A stretch of 7,162 nt of DNA. Source: an uncultured Methylococcaceae bacterium. Its GTDB lineage: Bacteria > Pseudomonadota > Gammaproteobacteria > Methylococcales > Methylomonadaceae. Positions 1-4,356 of this stretch are shown in pieces (position 1 is the first letter of the stretch; every line of letters begins with the position of its first letter). The stretch is taken from positions 1 through 7,162 of the forward strand of contig CAIUYS010000498.1 of the NCBI GenBank assembly GCA_903903365.1, read 5' to 3'. Position numbers and translations under genes: made by a program. Below the pieces are notes generated by a model, which made no database searches, was not told the DNA's origin, and saw nothing but the letters and a program-made list of their open reading frames with translations.

Positions 1-428
1 CGCCCCTCAAAGCCCAGCTTTTCTGTGGTTGTGGCTTTTACATTAATACAATCAACGTCCACGTTTAAATCATCGGCAATGTTTTGGCACATCGCAACAA
101 TATGGGGCGCCATTTTAGGAGCTTGAGCAATGATAGTCATATCGGCATTAACCAGCTGATAACCTTTATCCTGCACGATGCCGTAAACATGCCGCAACAA
201 GACCCGGCTATCCGCGCCTTTAAATTCAGGATCGGTATCGGGAAAATGTTTGCCTATATCACCTAAAGCCGCCGCGCCCAGCAAGGCATCGCATAAAGCA
301 TGCAACACGACATCACCATCGGAATGCGCTTCCAGACCTTGCTCATAGTCTATTTTGACGCCGCCCAAGATTACCTCACCACCGTCTTTAAAGCGATGTA
401 CATCATAGCCCATGCCTACTCTAATCAT
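1..428 (-). CDS. ispF: 2-C-methyl-D-erythritol 2,4-cyclodiphosphate synthase (IspF), 3' end cut by window edge
   Basis: IspF converts CDP-methylerythritol 2-phosphate to 2-C-methyl-D-erythritol 2,4-cyclodiphosphate plus CMP in the cytosolic MEP pathway of isoprenoid synthesis. Reading from ATG at 428 gives 142 residues before the edge; the family is about 157-160 long, so roughly 15-17 C-terminal residues are missing. Visible features are the N-terminal GYDVH with zinc ligands D9 and H11, AHSDGDVVLHAL with the third ligand H43, LGDIGKHFPDTDPEFKGADS (residues 55-74), the AQAPKM segment (101-106) and KATTTEKLGF (131-140), all near-identical to E. coli IspF. The start codon lies inside the 3' end of ispD (8-base overlap). 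A GGAG sits seven bases upstream, within ispD, so the two genes are very probably translationally coupled. The identification is secure; the gene is partial only because of the window boundary. Confidence 0.97.
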   Translation of the reverse strand, partial: MIRVGMGYDVHRFKDGGEVILGGVKIDYEQGLEAHSDGDVVLHALCDALLGAAALGDIGKHFPDTDPEFKGADSRVLLRHVYGIVQDKGYQLVNADMTIIAQAPKMAPHIVAMCQNIADDLNVDVDCINVKATTTEKLGFEG

Positions 429-1119
429 TTTGATGCTCCATATAAAATTGCGCTAATGCCAAGTCTTCGGGTCGGGTAATTTTTATATTATCAGGACGAC
501 CTTCAACGATTTTGGGTTGTAAGCCTTGTAATTCGAGGGCGCTGGCTTCATCGGTTATGGCTGGATTGCCTTCCGCCGCTTCCAGTGCACTTTTTAACAG
601 GCCATAACGAAACATCTGCGGCGTTAACGCCCGCCAGATATGACGTCGATCCAAGGTACCGACGATACCGTTACCCTGGACATTTTTTAACGTGTCGTGT
701 GACGATAAGGCAAGAATGCCACCGACTTCATCATTAACCAACGAGACTATAAGATGGTGTATATCGGTCGTCGTAATGCAGGGCCTGGCCGCATCATGCA
801 CCAGTACCCAGTCATTATCCGAGGCCAGTTCGCGTATCGATTTTAATGACGACAGCACCGAATCCGCACGCTCTTTACCACCTGCGGCAGTAATGACCTG
901 TTTATGACCTGACACGCCAAGCTCGGGCCAGTAAGGATCTTCTTTTGAAATTGCGACGGCAACGGCCGTAAAAACATCCGCTTTTAACAAGCGCAACAAG
1001 GTATGCTCGATGACTGTTTTACCGGCAAGTTCCAGATATTGTTTGGGTCGGTCTGCGTTCATGCGTTTGCCAACACCGGCCGCAGGAACAACAGCCCAAA
1101 ATTTTATTGAATGGGTCAT
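421..1119 (-). CDS. ispD: 2-C-methyl-D-erythritol 4-phosphate cytidylyltransferase (IspD)
   Basis: IspD joins MEP to CTP to give CDP-methylerythritol and pyrophosphate. The protein is 232 residues, normal for the family. It carries the nucleotidyltransferase loop VPAAGVGKRM (11-20) with R19, PKQY (25-28) with K26, GGKERADSV (80-88), the metal-site region VHDAARP (107-113), ALTPQMF (164-170), TDEASALE (189-196) and the C-terminal NIKITRPEDL (211-220) with K213. These correspond to the R20, K27 and K213 regions of E. coli IspD. The ATG at 1119 is chosen because the protein begins just before the conserved loop, as expected. There is no convincing Shine-Dalgarno in front of it (the preceding minus-strand bases are pyrimidine-rich CTTTTCTTACCC). 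It overlaps ispF by 8 bases. It is separated from ftsB, its usual neighbour, by an accessory insertion, and the gene upstream is an uncharacterised membrane protein 87 bases away. Confidence 0.97.
   Translation of the reverse strand: MTHSIKFWAVVPAAGVGKRMNADRPKQYLELAGKTVIEHTLLRLLKADVFTAVAVAISKEDPYWPELGVSGHKQVITAAGGKERADSVLSSLKSIRELASDNDWVLVHDAARPCITTTDIHHLIVSLVNDEVGGILALSSHDTLKNVQGNGIVGTLDRRHIWRALTPQMFRYGLLKSALEAAEGNPAITDEASALELQGLQPKIVEGRPDNIKITRPEDLALAQFYMEHQND
436..439 (-). promoter_or_regulatory. Shine-Dalgarno site for ispF, embedded in ispD
   Basis: On the minus strand GGAG is followed by seven bases and then the ATG of ispF at 428. The site is inside the last codons of ispD. It fixes the ispF start and supports re-initiation by ribosomes finishing ispD. 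Confidence 0.75.
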
Positions 1120-1206
1120 GGGTAAGAAAAGTTAGAAGGTCAAGCTAAAAGGTAGCCTTACAAGGCTTGGATGGATAAAGCCGGAATACAGAATGAAGCG
1201 CGTCGC

Positions 1207-1512
1207 TTAACGCCTTTTTCTTCTGCTTCGTGTTGATCGTGGCAGTATAACGTTATTAAGATCAATATCACCGTAAATTTTATCAAAAATTTCGTCTTCT
1301 GTAGAGGGCGGACCCATGCCAGGTTCGGCACTTGTCCTCACTATAAAAAGATAACACATCATACTAAGACTGACCGTTCCAATTAAAACGCCTATTTCAA
1401 AAGAAATAGCCGGAAATAGCCATACCAGGCAAAAAGCCACCCCAACACTCATAGCCAGGAACAAAGACAATGCCACTAAAAAAACAATAATTGCTAAAAA
1501 AAACTTTAACAT
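1207..1512 (-). CDS. Hypothetical 101-residue two-TM membrane protein with basic C-terminus
   Basis: I do not recognise this protein. It has two hydrophobic segments, about residues 2-32 and 38-59, separated by a short turn containing WLFPAISFE. A polar tail of about 40 residues follows, containing an acidic stretch (STEDEIFDKIYGDIDLN, 70-86) and ending in a very basic cluster (RSTRSRRKRR, 92-101). The likely topology is a small inner-membrane hairpin with the tail in the cytoplasm, by the positive-inside tendency. The start is supported by GGAG six bases upstream of the ATG at 1512. It runs in the same direction as ispD, with an 87-base gap and no strong terminator between, so co-transcription with ispD-ispF is possible. 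No catalytic motif is visible and no function is proposed. The ordered hydrophobic/acidic/basic layout and the good ribosome-binding site argue that it is a real gene. Confidence 0.72.
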   Translation of the reverse strand: MLKFFLAIIVFLVALSLFLAMSVGVAFCLVWLFPAISFEIGVLIGTVSLSMMCYLFIVRTSAEPGMGPPSTEDEIFDKIYGDIDLNNVILPRSTRSRRKRR

Positions 1513-1518
1513 TTAGGA

Positions 1519-1522
1519 CTCC
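1519..1522 (-). promoter_or_regulatory. Shine-Dalgarno site for the 101-residue membrane protein
   Basis: GGAG on the minus strand is followed by six bases (TCCTAA) and then ATG at 1512. It is a good match in sequence and spacing, and is one of the main reasons to accept this short gene and its start. Confidence 0.65.
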
Positions 1523-1648
1523 AATACATTGATTGACTCGCCTGACATTCTTCGATACTTGTCACAACAATCCGGTAAATGACTATAACTCAATTTTCAA
1601 GTTTTTAATTCTTGATTTCGGGGAATTCAGCGATAACAAGCATTAGGA

Positions 1649-1787
1649 GTAGGCCGGAATAAGACCACCCAAGCCTGTCCTGAGCGTATCGAAGGGCGTA
1701 GCGCGTGGTGGCGTTTCCGGAACACTCGTTCAGCATGCCGGAAACGCTTGTTCTCGCTTACGCTTGAAAAGCCTTATTCCGGCCTAC
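1649..1787. repeat. REP/BIME-like element A: GTAG...CTAC-bounded inverted repeat, 139 bp
   Basis: The ends are perfect 15-bp inverted repeats (GTAGGCCGGAATAAG at 1649-1663 and CTTATTCCGGCCTAC at 1773-1787). A second perfect 10-bp pair lies inside (GCGTTTCCGG 1711-1720, CCGGAAACGC 1738-1747). Read from each end, GTAG is followed by GCCGGAA, which can pair with an internal TTCCGG: 1653-1659 with 1715-1720 on the left, and 1777-1783 with 1737-1743 on the right. The element therefore looks like two inverted GTAG-hairpin units. The left unit also has a CCACC/GGTGG inner stem (1665-1669, 1707-1711). The outer word closely resembles the CCTTATCCGGCCTAC end of E. coli REP (PU) sequences, which is established knowledge; common mobilisation by a RAYT-type transposase is inference. 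No reading frame fits inside, and no clear target-site duplication flanks it. Confidence 0.75.
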
Positions 1788-1835
1788 ATCTATTGGCCGT
1801 TATGTTGCTGGTTCTCTAGTATTATAAAGTCAAGG

Positions 1836-1858
1836 TAAGAAAACTCGAAGATCGAGTA
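1836..1858 (-). terminator. Probable Rho-independent terminator of the channel gene
   Basis: On the minus strand, six bases after the TAG stop of the channel gene, ACTCGA and TCGAGT (1857-1852 and 1848-1843) form a 6-bp stem with a three-base TCT loop. It is followed directly by TTTCTT. The stem is short and only moderately GC-rich, so termination may be weak, but the position is exactly right. Confidence 0.55.
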
Positions 1859-1863
1859 TAAAA

Positions 1864-2355
1864 CTATGGGTTATTTTTTCCGGCATCTGATGACAACTTT
1901 TTTTCCAGCGCTGTCATGCGCTTGTGTAATCGTGCCAATTCATGAAGAATCTGATTTTCTTCAGTCTCGATACGACTCGTGTCCTGCTCAATTTGTCGCG
2001 CATTCTGACCCCAAGTATCCCTATTTTTACCGATTAGCGTCACTGACACTATTGCGGTAAACATCGAAAATAAAGCCAACCCGAATAATATCAGTGCAGC
2101 CGACAACAACCGCCCCAAAAACGAGGTTGGCACTACGTCACCAAAACCCACATGCGTCATGGTAACCCAAGCCGACCATATCCCGTCAAACGGTGAGTGT
2201 ATATCCGGATCAATCATATAAAGCATAAAACCGGAAGCAATAGTCACTGCAAAAGCCAGCGTGAGTAAATAAACCAGAGCTCGTTTCTCACTCAAATCAT
2301 TGAGCAGACTTTTAAACAGGCTTAAAGCTTCAGTTAGTATCATTATAATTTTCAT
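1864..2355 (-). CDS. Two-TM potassium-channel-like protein with variant filter THVGFGD and C-terminal coiled coil
   Basis: The 163-residue protein has the KcsA-like ion-channel (Ion_trans_2) plan: a short amphipathic N-terminus, TM1 (about 27-48), a re-entrant pore segment (about 56-67), a selectivity-filter segment TMTHVGFGD (65-73) and TM2 (about 82-109). A charged C-terminal tail (about 113-157) follows, rich in E, K, R and Q with heptad-like hydrophobic spacing, probably a tetramerising coiled coil. The predicted role is cation, likely K+, conduction across the inner membrane. Compared with the canonical TATTVGYGD, the filter carries His at the fourth position (H68) and Phe in place of Tyr (F71). 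No RCK or cyclic-nucleotide domain is present, so any gating ligand is unknown. The ATG at 2355 is preceded by a weak AAGAG about 8-9 bases away; M5 is an alternative with no better site. The gene has its own terminator and lies between two REP-like elements. The channel fold is confident; ion selectivity is inference. Confidence 0.85.
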   Translation of the reverse strand: MKIIMILTEALSLFKSLLNDLSEKRALVYLLTLAFAVTIASGFMLYMIDPDIHSPFDGIWSAWVTMTHVGFGDVVPTSFLGRLLSAALILFGLALFSMFTAIVSVTLIGKNRDTWGQNARQIEQDTSRIETEENQILHELARLHKRMTALEKKLSSDAGKNNP

Positions 2356-2418
2356 AACAAGCTCTTTATTTTCAGGATAATGGCGTTATTTTTAATACGC
2401 TGTTGTTGACGACAAGTG

Positions 2419-2555
2419 GTAGGGTGCGCATCTCGCACCTAAAAACCGCATCCACTAAACGGTTTTATTTGCACCACAATCTATTGTTTTTTTCTACCCG
2501 TAGCGTGTAGGGTTCTTTCTCTGGCATGGTTTGTGGTGCGCGATGCGCACCCTAC
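2419..2555. repeat. REP/BIME-like element B: two inverted GTAG-hairpin units, 137 bp
   Basis: The left unit is GTAG (2419-2422) followed by a GGTGCG/CGCACC hairpin (2423-2428 and 2434-2439, loop CATCT). The right unit, read on the minus strand, is GTAG (2555-2552) followed by the same hairpin (2551-2546 and 2540-2535, loop CATCG). The two 21-base units match at 20 of 21 positions in inverted orientation. Between them is about 95 bp that includes a smaller AAAACCG/CGGTTTT dyad (2442-2448, 2460-2466). A GTAG tetranucleotide 5' of a hairpin, arranged as an inverted pair, is the architecture of REP/BIME elements handled by RAYT transposases (established for E. coli). Assignment of this sequence to that class is inference. 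No coding content. Confidence 0.72.
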
Positions 2556-2650
2556 TCAGCTAAACAGTAGCATTGCGAAACTTGGCGAATGTTATTTATT
2601 GCGAGTTACCTTATACCTTTTCACGCGTCCGATAGTACCCATGAAAAAGA

Positions 2651-2699
2651 AAAGGCGCAAGGCTAAAGGTGAAAAAAACACCTTTAGCCTTGCGCCTTT
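2651..2699 (-). terminator. Strong Rho-independent terminator closing the pyrG-kdsA-eno-ftsB unit
   Basis: A perfect 21-bp inverted repeat (2651-2671 with 2679-2699) encloses a seven-base A loop (T on the transcribed minus strand). On the minus strand it begins 15 bases past the ftsB stop and is followed by TCTTTTTC, a U-rich tail in RNA. The plus-strand side has no T tract after the stem, so it terminates minus-strand transcription. The stem is unusually long for a simple terminator. Confidence 0.9.
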
Positions 2700-2714
2700 A
2701 ACCTGCCGTCAGCC

Positions 2715-2984
2715 TTATTCAAGAACCTGAAAAAAAGTCTCGCCTTCCCGCATCATCCCTAATTCATCTCTGGCTCTTTCTTCCAGTGCTTCCTGTCCTT
2801 TTCTTAAGTCCTCTACTTCAGCATAAAGCGTTTCATTACGTTCTTTTTTTTCTTCTACCTGCTCCTTAAGGTCATCAAGTCGCAGTTGAAGTGCTGTTAT
2901 CTCTGCAATACCGCCATCACCCTGCCATAACCGGTATTGCAAAAGAATAATCAACAACGTAATGATTGAAAGAAGATATTTCAT
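2715..2984 (-). CDS. ftsB: Cell division protein FtsB
   Basis: FtsB is a bitopic inner-membrane protein that forms a subcomplex with FtsQ and FtsL and helps activate septal peptidoglycan synthesis by FtsWI. The 89-residue product has a short cytoplasmic end, one TM helix (about 3-17) ending in QYRLW (16-20; QYSLW in E. coli), and a periplasmic coiled coil rich in L, E and K (about 27-62). The hallmark GQEALEERARDELGM (63-77) follows, then RxGETFF (79-85). It lacks the roughly 14-residue tail of the 103-residue E. coli protein, a common length difference. The start at 2984 gives the TM helix at the correct position, but there is no clear Shine-Dalgarno: the nearest purine-rich GATGGA is about 15 bases upstream. 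It follows eno after 82-odd bases that hold a hairpin, and is the last gene before a strong terminator. Confidence 0.95.
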   Translation of the reverse strand: MKYLLSIITLLIILLQYRLWQGDGGIAEITALQLRLDDLKEQVEEKKERNETLYAEVEDLRKGQEALEERARDELGMMREGETFFQVLE

Positions 2985-3006
2985 AATTTTAAAGTAAAAT
3001 CCATCT

Positions 3007-3049
3007 GGTCAAAGGCACAAGATTTTTAAACCTTGCGCAGCCTTTGACC
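3007..3049 (-). other. Intergenic hairpin between eno and ftsB
   Basis: GGTCAAAGGC (3007-3016) and GCCTTTGACC (3040-3049) form a perfect 10-bp stem. A further CAAG/CTTG inner stem (3018-3021, 3032-3035) sits above a small asymmetric bulge. On the minus strand no T run follows immediately (AGATGGATTTTAC), so it is not a standard terminator. It may stabilise eno mRNA, act as a processing site, or give partial termination that lowers ftsB expression. Its AAAGGC and GCGCAAGG words recur in the terminator stem after ftsB. Confidence 0.6.
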
Positions 3050-3065
3050 TTGTGACTTAAAAGTT

Positions 3066-4346
3066 TTAAAGCATTCTAAATGCGCTACGACCTGCGTATT
3101 TAGCCAAACTGCCTAATTCTTCTTCAATTTTCATCAAACGATTGTATTTGGCAACACGATCAGAACGGCTTAATGAACCGGTTTTAATTTGACCCGTACC
3201 CGTTGCTACCGCTAAATCAGCAATGGTAACGTCTTCAGTTTCGCCTGAACGATGTGACATAACCGCTGTGTAAGAAGCTTTATGCGCCATATCAATCGCC
3301 GCAAACGTTTCAGTCAAGGTGCCGATTTGGTTTACTTTAATCAGAATTGAATTAGCGATATCTCTGTCAATGCCTTTTTGCAGAATTTTGGGATTAGTCA
3401 CAAATAAATCATCACCCACCAACTGAATACGTCCACCCAACTTTTCAGTGATCAGTTTCCAGCCATCCCAATCATTTTCGTCAAAACCATCTTCAATGCT
3501 GATAATGGGGTAACGGTCAACCCAATCAACAAAGAAATCAGCCATTTGTTCTGAGTTGTAAGTTTTGCTTTCTGAGGCCAAATCATAAATACCGTCTGAG
3601 TAGTATTCAGAGGCAGCGGCATCCAGACCCAAGTAAATATCGACACCCGGTTTGTAACCGGCCAACTCTATCGCTTGTAAAATAACGCTAATCGCTTCTT
3701 CGTTTGAAGAAAGATTAGGGGCAAAACCGCCTTCATCACCAACAGTAGTCGCCAAGCCTTTGGCTTTTAATACTTTGCTTAAGTTATGAAATACTTCTGC
3801 GCCGTAACGAATCGCTTCACGGAAAGTCGGTGCGCCGACAGGCAAGATCATAAATTCTTGCAAGTCTACGCTGTTGTCAGCGTGTGAACCGCCGTTGATG
3901 ATGTTCATCATCGGAACGGGTAAAATAAATTCACCGGATTTGTTCAAGTGACGATACAAAGGTTGTCCGGCTTCTTTTGACGCTGCATGAGCGGCTGCCA
4001 TAGACACAGCCAACAACGCATTGGCACCCAAACGGGCTTTGGTATCAGTGCCGTCCAGAGCGATCATTGCCTTATCCAGACCTTCCTGATCATTAACGTC
4101 CAAACCGATAACCGCATCGCGAATCTCTGTTCTTACGTTATTAACCGCATTTAATACGCCTTTACCCAAGTAACGGGATTTATCGCCGTCACGCAACTCA
4201 ATGGCTTCGCGCTCACCGGTTGAGGCACCGGAAGGTACCATCGCACTGCCAACAACGCCGGATGCCAAAACAACATCAGCCTCCAACGTTGGATTACCGC
4301 GTGAATCTAAAATTTCTCTTGCACGAATATCTATTATTGCGGCCAT
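3066..4346 (-). CDS. eno: Enolase (phosphopyruvate hydratase)
   Basis: Enolase interconverts 2-phosphoglycerate and phosphoenolpyruvate in glycolysis and gluconeogenesis, and it is also a component of the RNA degradosome in some gammaproteobacteria. With the start at 4346 the protein is 426 residues (E. coli 432). The N-terminus is MAAIIDIRAREILDSRGNPT. Active-site features are NGGSHADN with H155, QEF with E164, GDEGG with E205, metal ligands D242, E285 (SIEDG) and D312 (GDDLFVTN), catalytic K337 (ILIKVNQIGT), SHRSGETED (364-372) and K388. The frame stays open upstream to an ATG at 4448, but those 34 residues overlap kdsA and have no family counterpart. Two adjacent ATGs (4349 and 4346) follow an AGGA site, and the second has better spacing. 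kdsA ends only a few bases upstream, so the genes are co-transcribed. Confidence 0.97.
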   Translation of the reverse strand: MAAIIDIRAREILDSRGNPTLEADVVLASGVVGSAMVPSGASTGEREAIELRDGDKSRYLGKGVLNAVNNVRTEIRDAVIGLDVNDQEGLDKAMIALDGTDTKARLGANALLAVSMAAAHAASKEAGQPLYRHLNKSGEFILPVPMMNIINGGSHADNSVDLQEFMILPVGAPTFREAIRYGAEVFHNLSKVLKAKGLATTVGDEGGFAPNLSSNEEAISVILQAIELAGYKPGVDIYLGLDAAASEYYSDGIYDLASESKTYNSEQMADFFVDWVDRYPIISIEDGFDENDWDGWKLITEKLGGRIQLVGDDLFVTNPKILQKGIDRDIANSILIKVNQIGTLTETFAAIDMAHKASYTAVMSHRSGETEDVTIADLAVATGTGQIKTGSLSRSDRVAKYNRLMKIEEELGSLAKYAGRSAFRML

Positions 4347-4352
4347 CATTTT

Positions 4353-4356
4353 TCCT
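4353..4356 (-). promoter_or_regulatory. Shine-Dalgarno site for eno, overlapping the kdsA stop codon
   Basis: On the minus strand the kdsA stop TAG runs into TAGGAAAAATGATGG. AGGA lies three bases before the first ATG (4349) and six before the second (4346). This sets the eno start and rules out the longer in-frame extension to 4448. It also ties eno initiation to kdsA termination. Confidence 0.75.

Larger units (their letters stand above)
1513..1863. other. 351-base intergenic region between the channel gene and the 101-residue gene
   Basis: No credible coding sequence is seen on either strand. The right-hand part holds the terminator-like hairpin of the channel gene (1836-1858). The middle is a REP/BIME-like inverted-repeat element (1649-1787). 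The AT-rich stretch 1513-1648 presumably carries the promoter of the 101-residue gene. A TATAGT word on the minus strand there resembles a -10 box, but I found no matching -35 box, so no promoter is called. Confidence 0.6.
2356..2714. other. 359-base intergenic region between ftsB and the channel gene
   Basis: No credible gene is seen. It contains the ftsB terminator (2651-2699) and a GTAG-bounded inverted-repeat element (2419-2555). About 60 bases of AT-rich sequence ahead of the channel gene must hold its promoter; the minus strand there has TTGTCG and AT-rich -10-like words without a well-spaced pair. 2556-2650 has no recognisable feature. Confidence 0.55.

Noticed and set aside
84..266. 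Plus-strand 60-residue frame
   Set aside because: It is antisense to the well-conserved ispF coding sequence; a shadow.
692..907. Plus-strand 71-residue frame
   Set aside because: It is antisense to ispD; composition and position show a shadow.
1154..1167. AGCCTT/AAGGCT dyad as terminator of the 101-residue gene
   Set aside because: The loop is only two bases, or the stem only five base pairs, and no T run follows directly. It is too weak to call.
1866..2060. Plus-strand 64-residue frame
   Set aside because: It is antisense to the coiled-coil end of the channel gene; no start signals.
1649..2555. CRISPR array or a composite transposon
   Set aside because: There are only inverted pairs, no direct repeats with spacers, no cas genes and no transposase. 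The two elements differ in sequence, so they are not IS copies.
2533..2730. Plus-strand 65-residue reading frame
   Set aside because: It runs through the right end of element B and the terminator stem, is low-complexity lysine-rich in the middle, and has no ribosome-binding site.
3452..3646. Minus-strand 64-residue frame within eno
   Set aside because: It is an out-of-frame shadow of enolase sequence that contains catalytic motifs in the true frame.
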